29,528 nt of DNA, taken from positions 1 to 29,528 of the forward strand of contig JBKHJZ010000025.1 of the NCBI GenBank assembly GCA_046537875.1, written 5' to 3'. Both the position numbers and the translations under genes were made by a program. The notes beneath the pieces were generated by a model that was given only the letters and a program-made list of their open reading frames with translations, searched no databases and was not told the origin of the DNA. Shown here piece by piece: positions 22,871-29,528 of the stretch. Every line of letters starts with the position of its first letter. Within the stretch, counting starts at the first letter, position 1. This DNA comes from JBKHJZ01 sp046537875. Its GTDB lineage: Bacteria; Actinomycetota; Acidimicrobiia; Acidimicrobiales; VFJN01.

Positions 22871-23843
22871 GGTCGGCCAGGTCGATGGCGCGGAGCTCGA
22901 TGTCGAGGCCCTCGGTGCGGATGCGCAGGTCGAGGTACAGGAGCACCGTCGCGGCGGCGACGAAAGGCAGGACGACCATCTGCGACACGATCCCGCCCAC
23001 CACCTGCAGCGCCCAGCCCCCGTCGGCCCCCGCGACGGTGGCGAGCCCCTGAGGCACGACGGACAGCGCGCCACCCACGACCGACGAGACGATCCCCATG
23101 AGCAGCACCAGGCCGAGCGTCCGCCAGAACCGCGCGCCCCCCAGCCGCATCGCCCGCGACATCGCGGCGAGCGGGCCGGTGCCCTCCGTGCCGATGACCG
23201 GGGCGACCGTGGCGAGCAACGGCATCGCGACCAGCAGCCCGATCCCGCAGAGCGCCGCCCCCGCCGCCTCGGCGAGATGGACCAGCACGAACGATGCCAG
23301 CAGAGCCCACCACCTGCGGCCGACGACCGCGGCCATCTCCCGCGGGGAGGGATCGCGGCCGACGGTCCAGCCCGACACCAGATGGGCGAGCCCAGCGGCG
23401 ACGCACACGAGCACCAGCGCCGGGAGCACCCACGCGAGGAGGGCCCCGGCCAGGTCGGCCAGGGGCGACGACTGACCCGTCTCCCGGAACAGGGTCGGGT
23501 CGGAGCTCCAGATCTCCGCCGCTCCGACGGCGCGGAGACGATCACGCTGCACGAGCCCGATGAGCAGGTGCACGGGCACGACGAACGCCGCCACAAATCC
23601 GAGAACCCGGCGCGGGCGGGCGGTGATCACCGCGAAGCCCCCGTCGAGCACGTCCGCGACGGTCATCGGCCGGAGGGCGACGACCGGCACACCGGGCGAC
23701 GCACTGGACGCCGGCGGCGCGGCCGCGGCGGGGGCGCCCGCGGTGAGCGGGCCGCCGGGAGGCGGGGGCGGGCTCCCGCGGTCGGTGGCGGCGCCCGGCG
23801 GGGCCCAGCTGCGGCCGGGTGGCGTGTGATCCACGGCCGCCAT
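22860..23843 (-). CDS. Polytopic membrane protein, first gene of the MoxR operon
   Basis: 327 aa. A Pro/Ala-rich cytoplasmic N-terminus (about 55 residues) precedes RPMTVADVLDGGFAVITARP, the opening of membrane domains like that of GdpD-type membrane proteins, then about six transmembrane helices and a charged end (LYLDLRIRTEGLDIELRAID). Such proteins are common beside DUF4129/MoxR genes; function unknown. ATG 23843 is used; ATG 23846 directly precedes it, and GTG 23834 is an alternative because GATGAT ends 7 nt before it. The long upstream extension of the frame is rejected because it overlaps the divergent methyltransferase. Confidence 0.82.
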   Translation of the reverse strand: MAAVDHTPPGRSWAPPGAATDRGSPPPPPGGPLTAGAPAAAAPPASSASPGVPVVALRPMTVADVLDGGFAVITARPRRVLGFVAAFVVPVHLLIGLVQRDRLRAVGAAEIWSSDPTLFRETGQSSPLADLAGALLAWVLPALVLVCVAAGLAHLVSGWTVGRDPSPREMAAVVGRRWWALLASFVLVHLAEAAGAALCGIGLLVAMPLLATVAPVIGTEGTGPLAAMSRAMRLGGARFWRTLGLVLLMGIVSSVVGGALSVVPQGLATVAGADGGWALQVVGGIVSQMVVLPFVAAATVLLYLDLRIRTEGLDIELRAIDLADRAG

Positions 23844-23872
23844 CATCGCCGATCGGTGGCACCATCGCTGGC

Positions 23873-24631
23873 GTGCGCGGATACGACGCCAGCACCTACG
23901 GCGATCGGTTCGCCGACGTGTACGACGACTGGTACGCCGACGTGTCCGACACGCAGGGCACGGTCGAGCGGGTGGCCGACCTCGCCGCCCGGGTTCCGGG
24001 CCGGCGGGCCGTGCTCGAGCTCGGCGCGGGCAGCGGCCGGCTCGCGCTTCCTCTGGCTGCGCGCGGCCTGGAGGTATGGGCGGTCGACGCCTCGCAGGCG
24101 ATGATCGACCGGTTGCGCGCCAAACCGGGCGCCGGCGACGTGCGGACCGTGGTCGGCGACATGAGCGAGCTGGCACTCGACCGTGCGCCGTCGTTCGCCG
24201 TGGTGCTGTGCGCCTTCAACACGCTGTTCAACCTGACCGACGACGACGCCCAGCGGCGCTGCGTCGAGCGGGTGGCCGGGGTGCTGGCGCCCGGCGGCCG
24301 GTTCGTGGTGGAGGCGTTCGTCCCGCCGGTGCTCGACGAGGACGCACCGGCCGTCGACTCGGTGGAGCCCCGGCAGATCGGGCTCGACGAGGTGGTGCTC
24401 AGCGTGAGCCGACTCGACCCCGCCACGCGGACGATCACCGGGCAGCACGTGCAGCTGACCGAGGCGGGCATCCGGCTGCGCCCCTGGGTGCTCCACTACA
24501 TGTCGCCGGCGCAGCTCGACTCGGCGGCGGAGGCGGCGGGGCTGACCCTCGTCGAGCGGCACGCCGGGTGGCGGGGCGAGCCGTTCTCCGACCGGTCGAC
24601 CACGCACGTGTCGGTCTACGCGCCCCGGTGA
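23873..24631 (+). CDS. Class I SAM-dependent methyltransferase
   Basis: 252 aa from GTG 23873. Motif I is AVLELGAGSGRLALPLAARG, followed by VWAVDASQAMIDRLR (acidic loop binding the SAM ribose), VVGDMSELAL and the post-I region FAVVLCAFNTLFNLTDDDAQ, FNT being frequent in this group. The C-terminal part is a beta-rich substrate-binding region (TITGQHVQLTEAGIRLRPWV). The YDASTYGDRFADVYDDWYAD start fits small-molecule methyltransferases; the substrate is unknown. GTG 23873 is chosen because CACCAT (23860-23865) ends 7 nt before it and it gives the normal N-terminus; longer starts would overlap the divergent membrane gene. Confidence 0.88.
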   Translation: MRGYDASTYGDRFADVYDDWYADVSDTQGTVERVADLAARVPGRRAVLELGAGSGRLALPLAARGLEVWAVDASQAMIDRLRAKPGAGDVRTVVGDMSELALDRAPSFAVVLCAFNTLFNLTDDDAQRRCVERVAGVLAPGGRFVVEAFVPPVLDEDAPAVDSVEPRQIGLDEVVLSVSRLDPATRTITGQHVQLTEAGIRLRPWVLHYMSPAQLDSAAEAAGLTLVERHAGWRGEPFSDRSTTHVSVYAPR

Positions 24632-24785
24632 CGCCGCCCCGGCCCGGCGAGCCCGCCGCCGGCCACGACGAGCGCGCCACCGGCCCCGGAGCAGTCCCGA
24701 CCCGCGGCGCGCCGCACCCGCCCACCCCGGGACCGGCGCGCCGACGGTGCGGGCGGGGACGCCCCGTGCGGCGGGGTGCGAGGGA

Positions 24786-24827
24786 TACGGTGAGCCCGTG
24801 CCCGAGCCAGCACCACCACCTCGATGA
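24786..24827 (+). promoter_or_regulatory. galT promoter and putative 9-codon leader ORF
   Basis: TACGGT (24786-24791) is a -10 box; 6 nt later GTG 24798 opens a 9-codon frame, MPEPAPPPR, whose TGA (24825-24827) overlaps the galT ATG (24824-24826). It could be a leaderless Pro-rich leader peptide coupled to galT. No convincing -35 is visible. The rest of the gap (24632-24785) is GC-rich with no feature I can support. Confidence 0.35.
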
Positions 24828-25798
24828 GCGAGCTGCGCCTCAACCCCCTCACCGGGCGCTGGGTCGCCGTTGCCACCGACCGCACCGACCGCCCGGGCGA
24901 CCTGGTGTCACGGCAGCTACCCGTCGAGGCCGGGCCGGGGCGCCCGTGCCCGTTCTGCCCGGGCAACGAGGAGGCGATGCCGCCCGCCCTCGAGACCTAC
25001 GACCGCCACGGGCGCTGGGTCGTGCGGGTCGTGCCCAACCGGTTCCCGGCCTTCGACGGCGACGAGCCGCTCGAGCTCCGGAACCTCGGCCCGGTGTTCG
25101 CCCAGGCTTCCGGCACGGGGATCCACGAGGTGCTGGTCTTCAGCCCCGATCACGCCGCGAGCTGGGCCGACCTGGACGACGCGCAGGCCGCGGTCACCAT
25201 GGCGGCCATCCGCGACCGGATGGAGGAGCACGCCCAGCACCGCTCCATCCGCTACACGCAGATGATCGTCAACCACGGCCGCGAGGCCGGGGCCAGCCTC
25301 GAACACCCGCACGGGCAGCTGCTGGGCATCCCGTTCGTACCCGGCGAGATGGCCGACGAGCTCGCGGGCTTCCGCCGCTTCGCCGGATCGTGCCTGCTGT
25401 GCACCGCCATCGACGCCGAGGAGTCGGCGGGCCACCGGGTGGTCCACGCCGACGGGCGGGTGCTGGTGGTGTGCCCGTACTGGTCGGGCAGCCCCTACGA
25501 GATGCTGGTGGTGCCCCGGCGGCACGAGGCGCACGTCACCGACGCACGCCCGCCCGACGTGGTGGCCGTGGGCCGCGCCGTGCGGGCGGGGCTGGCGCAC
25601 CTGCGCGGGGCCGTGGGCGACGTGGCCTACAACGTGGTGTTCCACACGGCGCCCCACCGGCACGACGATCCCTTCCACTGGCACGCGCACCTGCTGCCCC
25701 GCGTCACCAGCGTGGCGGGCTTCGAGCAGGGCACGGGGGTGATGATCAACATCGTCTCGCCCGAGGCCGCGGCCAAGCACCTGACGGCCACCGGCTGA
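24824..25798 (+). CDS. galT: Galactose-1-phosphate uridylyltransferase
   Basis: 324 aa, HIT superfamily. It converts UDP-glucose and galactose-1-phosphate to UDP-galactose and glucose-1-phosphate (Leloir pathway). ELRLNPLTGRWVAVATDR is the family N-terminus, PCPFCPG holds zinc ligands Cys42 and Cys45, and SLEHPHGQLLG contains the HPH triad with the uridylylated His163. The C-terminal half repeats the fold with FHWHAHLLPR. No galK or galE is in the window, so a more general nucleotidyltransferase role (ADP-glucose phosphorylase-like relatives exist) cannot be excluded. It ends 17 bp from the convergent rsmI gene. Confidence 0.9.
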   Translation: MSELRLNPLTGRWVAVATDRTDRPGDLVSRQLPVEAGPGRPCPFCPGNEEAMPPALETYDRHGRWVVRVVPNRFPAFDGDEPLELRNLGPVFAQASGTGIHEVLVFSPDHAASWADLDDAQAAVTMAAIRDRMEEHAQHRSIRYTQMIVNHGREAGASLEHPHGQLLGIPFVPGEMADELAGFRRFAGSCLLCTAIDAEESAGHRVVHADGRVLVVCPYWSGSPYEMLVVPRRHEAHVTDARPPDVVAVGRAVRAGLAHLRGAVGDVAYNVVFHTAPHRHDDPFHWHAHLLPRVTSVAGFEQGTGVMINIVSPEAAAKHLTATG

Positions 25799-25815
25799 GC
25801 CCGCGGGGCGACGGA

Positions 25816-26676
25816 TCAGAACCCCTGGGGGCTCCCGCCCGAGGCCCCCGACGTGGCGATCTGGTAGGCCCGGCGGCGAGGGATGCCGAGGCGGCCGGCG
25901 ACCACCCGTGCCGCGTCGCGGGTCGAGGCCCCGGCCGCCAGCTCCTCCTCGACGGCGGCGCGGACCGCGCGGTCGTCGGGTGGCGACTCGGCCGGCGCCC
26001 CCTCGAGCACGAGGACGATCTCGCCCGGGGGCCGCCGCTCGGCAACCCACGCGACCGCCTCGTCGAGCGTCCCCCGCCACACCTCCTCGTGCAGCTTGGT
26101 GAGCTCCCGGGCGATCGCCAGTCGCCGCCCGCCACCGCACGCCTCGGCCAGGTCGGCGAGCGTGCGGGCGAGGCGGTGCGGGGCCTCCTCCAGGATCGTC
26201 GTGCGCCGCTCGGCCGCGACCACGGCCAGCCGCTCGCCCCGGGCGGCCCCCTTCCGGGGAAGGAACCCCTCGAAGGCGAACCGGCCTGCCGGCAGCCCGC
26301 TGACCACCAGCCCCGCCAGGGCCGCGGACGGCCCCGGCACCACCTCCACGGCGTGACCCGCGCCGACGGCCGCCCTCACCAGCCGCTCACCCGGATCGGA
26401 GATGCCCGGCATGCCGGCGTCGGACACCACGGCCACGCGCTCGCCCCGCCCGAGCCGGGCCAGCACGGCGGGGACCTGCCGCCGCTCGGTGTGCTCGTTG
26501 ACGACGATCAGGGGGCGTCGCCCGATGCCGGCGTGCGCCAGGAGCCGCCCGGTGCGGCGCGTGTCCTCGCAGCACACCGCATCGGCGCTGGCCAGCGCGT
26601 CCACGGCGCGGGGCGCGAGGTCGCCGAGGTTGCCGATCGGCGTGCCGACCAGGACCAGTGCCCCGCCGCCCGCCAT
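25816..26676 (-). CDS. rsmI: 16S rRNA (cytidine1402-2'-O)-methyltransferase RsmI
   Basis: 286 aa, tetrapyrrole methylase superfamily. It 2'-O-methylates C1402 in the decoding centre of 16S rRNA. Family signatures in order: LVGTPIGNLGDLAPRAVDAL, CEDTRRTGRLLAHAGI, VVSDAGMPGISDPGERLV, VVPGPSAALAGLVVSGLP and FEGFLPRKGAARGERL; IARELTKLHEEVWRGTLDEA matches the conserved ELTK motif. ATG 26676 fits the family start better than GTG 26688. It lies 46 bp after the DUF192 gene on the same strand and may be co-transcribed with it and ychF. Confidence 0.96.
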   Translation of the reverse strand: MAGGGALVLVGTPIGNLGDLAPRAVDALASADAVCCEDTRRTGRLLAHAGIGRRPLIVVNEHTERRQVPAVLARLGRGERVAVVSDAGMPGISDPGERLVRAAVGAGHAVEVVPGPSAALAGLVVSGLPAGRFAFEGFLPRKGAARGERLAVVAAERRTTILEEAPHRLARTLADLAEACGGGRRLAIARELTKLHEEVWRGTLDEAVAWVAERRPPGEIVLVLEGAPAESPPDDRAVRAAVEEELAAGASTRDAARVVAGRLGIPRRRAYQIATSGASGGSPQGF

Positions 26677-26722
26677 CAGCCGTCCCACCCCGACCGGCGG
26701 CCGACCGGTCGCCCCGCCGGCC

Positions 26723-27052
26723 TCATCCCTTGATCTCGAGCTGGTCCCCGGGGCGGAGCTGCCACCGATCGAACGCCCCGGCCTCCGCCTCGATCACGCA
26801 GCGGGCGTGCCGCACCGGCCGTGACACCCGGAACGGGCGCATGCGGACGATGCGGAGCACGCGCATCTCCTCGTCGCAGAACGCGACGTCGATCGGGAAG
26901 CGCATGCCGAGCGTGTGAACGGACCGGACCTCTCGGAGCAGCAGGGCACCCTCGATGCCGTCGCGGCCCAGCAGGCCCCGGGCGCGCTCCCGGCTCGTGG
27001 CGGCGATCTCGAGGCTGGCCAGCACCCGCCCGTCACGGATCAACCACGGCAC
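26723..27052 (-). CDS. DUF192 family protein
   Basis: 109 aa from GTG 27052, a single DUF192 domain. Landmarks are SRERARGLLGRDGIEGALLL, VHTLGMRFPIDVAFCDEEMR and the closing VIEAEAGAFDRWQLRPGDQL. No signal peptide is present, unlike many exported DUF192 proteins, so it is probably cytoplasmic. The function is unknown. GTG 27052 is supported by an AAGGAG ribosome binding site a few bases upstream on the minus strand. It sits 44 bp after ychF and 46 bp before rsmI. Confidence 0.88.
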   Translation of the reverse strand: MPWLIRDGRVLASLEIAATSRERARGLLGRDGIEGALLLREVRSVHTLGMRFPIDVAFCDEEMRVLRIVRMRPFRVSRPVRHARCVIEAEAGAFDRWQLRPGDQLEIKG

Positions 27053-27096
27053 GTCGACTCTCCTTGTCCTTGGCGGCGGGGCGTGACCCCGCCGGC

Positions 27097-28176
27097 TCAC
27101 ACGTTGAAGCGGATCTCGAGCACGTCGCCGTCGGCGACCTGGTAGTCCTTGCCCTCGACCCGCAGCTTGCCCACCTCCCGTGCCTTCGACCACGAGCCGA
27201 TCTCGACCAGGTCGTCCCAGTGGATCACCTCGGCCCGGATGAACCCCTTCTCGAAGTCGGAGTGGATGACACCGGCGCACCGCTGTGCCGTCCACCCGGC
27301 ACGGAACGTCCACGCCCGGGTCTCCTTCTCGCCCGTCGTGAAGAAGGTCCGCAGGCCGAGCAGGTGGTAAGCGGCGCGCACGAACCGGGGCAGGGCCCCC
27401 TCGCCGAGCCCGAGCGCCTGCAGCATCTCGGCGCGGTCCTCCTCGTCGAGCTGCACGGCCTCGGCCTCGAGCTGCACGCACATGCCCAGCACCTCGGCCC
27501 GGCCCGCCATCTCGGCCCTCACCGGCGCCAGCACCGCGTCGAGCTCGGCGAGCTGATCCTCTCCCACGTTGACCACCGCCAGCACCGGCCGGTTGGTGAG
27601 AAGGAAGTACGGCCGGAGCAGGGCCCGCTGGTCGGCGTCGACGTCGCTCCGGTAGAGGGGCCGGCCCGCCGACAGCGCGGCCTCGGCCGCATCGAGCGCC
27701 GCCACCTCGTCGCCGAGCGACCGGTCGGCCCGGGCCGCCTTCCGCCGCTTGGCGATCTGGTTCTCCACCGCCTCGAGGTCGGCGAGCGTGAGCTCGAGCT
27801 CGATCACCCGGAGCTGCTCGAGCGGATCGCTGACGCCGGGGATGTCGGGATCGGTGAACGCCCGGAGCACGTACACCACGGCATCGACCTCGCGGATGTT
27901 CCCGAGGAACCGGTTGCCGAGTCCCTCGCCCCTGCTCGCCCCCTCCACCAGGCCGCCGATGTCGACGAACTGCACGGCCGCGGGCACGACCCGGCGGCTC
28001 GACGACACGGCCGCCAGGGCGTCGAGCCGCCGGTCGGGCACCTTGGCGACGCCGACGTTCGGGTCACGGGTGGCGAAGGCGTACGGCGCGGCCAGCGCGC
28101 TGGTGCTTCCCACCAGCGCGTTGTAGAGCGAGGACTTGCCGGCGTTCGGGAGACCGACGAACCCGAACCGTTCCAT
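27097..28176 (-). CDS. ychF: Redox-regulated ATPase YchF (OLA1 family)
   Basis: 359 aa, full length. This ribosome-associated P-loop NTPase prefers ATP over GTP. G1 is GLPNAGKSSL (8-17), G3 is FVDIGGLVEGASRGEGLGN, and the G4 position is VVNVGED rather than NKxD, the change linked to ATP use. A coiled-coil segment follows G3, and the C-terminal TGS domain carries GWTAQRCAGVIHSDFEKGFI and RVEGKDYQVADGDVLEIRFN. ATG 28176 is supported by TACCCT on the minus strand 8 nt upstream (leaderless). It is divergent from the PHP gene. Confidence 0.97.
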   Translation of the reverse strand: MERFGFVGLPNAGKSSLYNALVGSTSALAAPYAFATRDPNVGVAKVPDRRLDALAAVSSSRRVVPAAVQFVDIGGLVEGASRGEGLGNRFLGNIREVDAVVYVLRAFTDPDIPGVSDPLEQLRVIELELTLADLEAVENQIAKRRKAARADRSLGDEVAALDAAEAALSAGRPLYRSDVDADQRALLRPYFLLTNRPVLAVVNVGEDQLAELDAVLAPVRAEMAGRAEVLGMCVQLEAEAVQLDEEDRAEMLQALGLGEGALPRFVRAAYHLLGLRTFFTTGEKETRAWTFRAGWTAQRCAGVIHSDFEKGFIRAEVIHWDDLVEIGSWSKAREVGKLRVEGKDYQVADGDVLEIRFNV

Positions 28177-28184
28177 CGTGGACG

Positions 28185-28206
28185 AGGGTACGTCAGCTGG
28201 CAGGCT
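28185..28206. promoter_or_regulatory. Divergent -10 boxes of ychF and the PHP gene
   Basis: TACCCT (minus strand, 28190-28185) is 8 nt before the ychF ATG, and CAGGCT (plus strand, 28201-28206) is 8 nt before the PHP gene ATG. The whole divergent gap is 38 bp, so both transcripts should be leaderless. The second box is weak. Confidence 0.4.
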
Positions 28207-28214
28207 GGACCGCC

Positions 28215-29234
28215 ATGGCCCTCTCCCCCGCCGACGCGCTCGATCGCATCGTCTACCTGCTCGACCGGGCGCTGGCCGACACGACCAAGGTGCGGGCGTT
28301 CATCCGGGCCCGCGACACCGTCCGGACGGTGGGCGACGGCGAGCTGGCGCGCCTGGCCCGGGAGCGTCGCCTGACCGAGCTGCCCGGCATCGGGCCGACG
28401 ACCGCCCGGGTGATCGAGGAGGCGCTGTCCGGCGAGGTGCCCGGCTACCAGGCCCACCTCGAGGCCGAGACGGTCATCGAGCCCGGGGAGGGGCGGGAGC
28501 TGCGGGCGGCGCTGCACGGCGACTGCCACACCCACTCGACGTGGTCGGACGGCGGGGCGTCGATCGAGGAGATGGCGGGGACCGCGATCGCCCTCGGCCA
28601 CGACTACATGGTGCTGACCGACCACTCACCGCGCCTCACCGTGGCGCACGGCCTCACCGCCGAGCGCCTCCGCGCACAGTTGGAGGAGGTGGGCGAGCTC
28701 AACGAGCGGCTGGCGCCGTTCCGCATCCTGACCGGCATCGAGGTCGACATCCTCGAGGACGGGGCGCTCGACCAGAGCGAGGACCTGCTCTCGCAGCTCG
28801 ACGTGGTCGTCGGGAGCGTGCACTCCAAGCTGCGGATGCCCCGCGACGAGATGACCCGTCGGATGGTGATGGCCATCGCCAGCCCCCATGTCGACATCCT
28901 CGGGCACTGCACCGGGCGCAAGGTCACGGGTCGCGGGCGACCCCCGTCGGTGTTCGACGCCGAGATCGTGCTCGCGGCGTGCGTGCAGTTCGACACGGCC
29001 CTCGAGATCAACTGCCGGCCCGAGCGGGTCGACCCACCGGACGACCTGCTCGCCCTGGCGACCGAGTGGGGTGTGCGGTTCTCGATCGACAGCGACGCGC
29101 ACGCACCCGGCCAGATGGAGTGGCTGGCCTACGGGTGCGACCGCGCCGCCCGTGCGGGGATCGACCCGGGGCGGATCGTCAACACCTTGCCCGCCGGTGA
29201 CCTCGTCGAGTGGGCTGCGTCGCACTCCCAGTGA
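28215..29234 (+). CDS. HhH-PHP domain phosphoesterase (PolX-like without polymerase)
   Basis: 339 aa. The N-terminal 75 residues form the Pol X-like helical 8-kDa/HhH region (ALADTTKVRAFIRARDTVRT, then LTELPGIGPTTARVIEEALS). A PHP metallophosphoesterase domain follows with HGDCHTHSTWSDGG (metal-binding His105 and His107), VLTDHSPRL, TGIEVDILEDG, VVGSVHSKLRMP, DILGHCTGRK and SIDSDAHAPGQM, so all metal sites look intact. This is the C-terminal part of bacterial PolX, but the fingers, palm and nucleotidyl-transfer Asp residues are absent. A 3'-exonuclease or AP-endonuclease role is possible. It is divergent from ychF. Confidence 0.9.
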   Translation: MALSPADALDRIVYLLDRALADTTKVRAFIRARDTVRTVGDGELARLARERRLTELPGIGPTTARVIEEALSGEVPGYQAHLEAETVIEPGEGRELRAALHGDCHTHSTWSDGGASIEEMAGTAIALGHDYMVLTDHSPRLTVAHGLTAERLRAQLEEVGELNERLAPFRILTGIEVDILEDGALDQSEDLLSQLDVVVGSVHSKLRMPRDEMTRRMVMAIASPHVDILGHCTGRKVTGRGRPPSVFDAEIVLAACVQFDTALEINCRPERVDPPDDLLALATEWGVRFSIDSDAHAPGQMEWLAYGCDRAARAGIDPGRIVNTLPAGDLVEWAASHSQ

Positions 29235-29243
29235 GATGGCGGC

Positions 29244-29281
29244 TTGACGGCCTTGCCCTGACGGCCTTGCATCGGTACCAT
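29244..29281 (+). promoter_or_regulatory. Promoter region of the last, partial gene
   Basis: TTGCCC (29253-29258), a 17-bp spacer and TACCAT (29276-29281) precede ATG 29288 by 6 nt, a leaderless layout. An overlapping set, TTGACG (29244-29249), 17 bp, TTGCAT (29267-29272), is also possible. TGACGGCCTTGC is repeated at 29245-29256 and 29259-29270. Confidence 0.5.
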
Positions 29282-29287
29282 GGACCC

Positions 29288-29528
29288 ATGAGTGGAACCG
29301 GAATCGGACGTGGCCTGGGGAGACGTGGCTTGGGCGGACGTGGCCTGGGCAACGGCCTCCGGAGCGGTACCGTTCGCGTGCCGACGGCGCCGGGTGCCGG
29401 TGCCGGTGCGAATGCCGCCACCGCCTCCCGAGCCTACGTCGACAGGGTGTCCGCCCGCGTGGCCGAGGGGTTGGCCCAGCGGGTCGGTGCCCTGCACGAT
29501 CGTGGTCACGAGGCCGATGACCTCGGCG
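29288..29528 (+). CDS. Unknown protein, truncated by the window end
   Basis: The first 80 residues are visible; the frame is still open at 29528. The N-terminus carries three pentapeptide units GRGLG-RRGLG-GRGLG encoded by a 15-bp tandem repeat (29306-29350), then a Gly/Ala linker, then a helical stretch AYVDRVSARVAEGLAQRVGA. The basic Gly/Arg-rich start suggests a disordered nucleic-acid- or membrane-contacting tail, but no family is recognisable. The start is supported by TACCAT 6 nt upstream. A leaderless ATG at 29280 would give only a three-codon frame. Confidence 0.55.
   Translation, partial: MSGTGIGRGLGRRGLGGRGLGNGLRSGTVRVPTAPGAGAGANAATASRAYVDRVSARVAEGLAQRVGALHDRGHEADDLG

Noticed and set aside
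29280..29291. Three-codon ORF (Met-Asp-Pro) overlapping the start of the last gene
   Set aside because: TTGCCC-17-TACCAT places transcription at the main ATG 29288, so the mini-ORF would lie partly upstream of the transcript.

Overview
The window is very GC-rich (coding regions roughly 70-75% by eye) and densely packed on both strands, with many GTG starts, 1-11 nt gene overlaps and many starts placed 6-9 nt after a TANNNT-like -10 box (leaderless pattern). Gene content points to an actinobacterium (Actinomycetota): a PASTA-type Ser/Thr kinase, an iscS-mnmA pair and a MetE-like/ligA pair that are near neighbours in mycobacteria, an SCP2 protein, and a MoxR/DUF58/DUF4129 cluster with SpoIIM and RDD proteins. 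A deep non-model lineage such as Acidimicrobiia is my best guess, but that is inference. I found no rRNA, tRNA, CRISPR array, transposase or phage gene. The window is mostly chromosomal core and near-core genes.

Layout. 1-3542: a broken C-terminal piece of an ECF sigma factor followed by an intact membrane-anchored anti-sigma-like protein; an alpha/beta hydrolase divergent from a TetR regulator across a perfect palindrome; a small lipoprotein; an SCP2 sterol-carrier protein. 3543-3926: the only gene-free stretch over 300 bp, lower in GC, with a 106-nt near-perfect hairpin and several smaller stems; this is the strongest candidate for something undescribed. 3927-6409: an orphan PASTA kinase divergent from a one-pass membrane protein. 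6450-9622: ligA and a MetE-like protein. 9714-13253: an uncharacterised polytopic membrane protein, a convergent intergenic region with three 19-bp direct repeats, and an MFS efflux pump plus TetR operon. 13410-16606: mnmA and iscS (overlapping, sulfur transfer to tRNA), then a siderophore-interacting-type FAD reductase. 16627-23843: RDD and SpoIIM proteins on interlocked divergent promoters, then a five-gene minus-strand operon (membrane protein, DUF4129, DUF4350, MoxR ATPase, DUF58). 23873-29528: a methyltransferase, galT with a possible leader peptide, rsmI, DUF192, ychF, an HhH-PHP protein, and the start of an unknown gene cut by the window end.

Functional links. IscS supplies persulfide sulfur to MnmA for tRNA 2-thiouridine. 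MoxR with DUF58 probably forms a chaperone/adaptor pair serving the membrane proteins around it. MFS and its TetR form a self-regulated efflux unit. RsmI and YchF both act on the ribosome. Everything beyond family assignment is inference from sequence read by eye.
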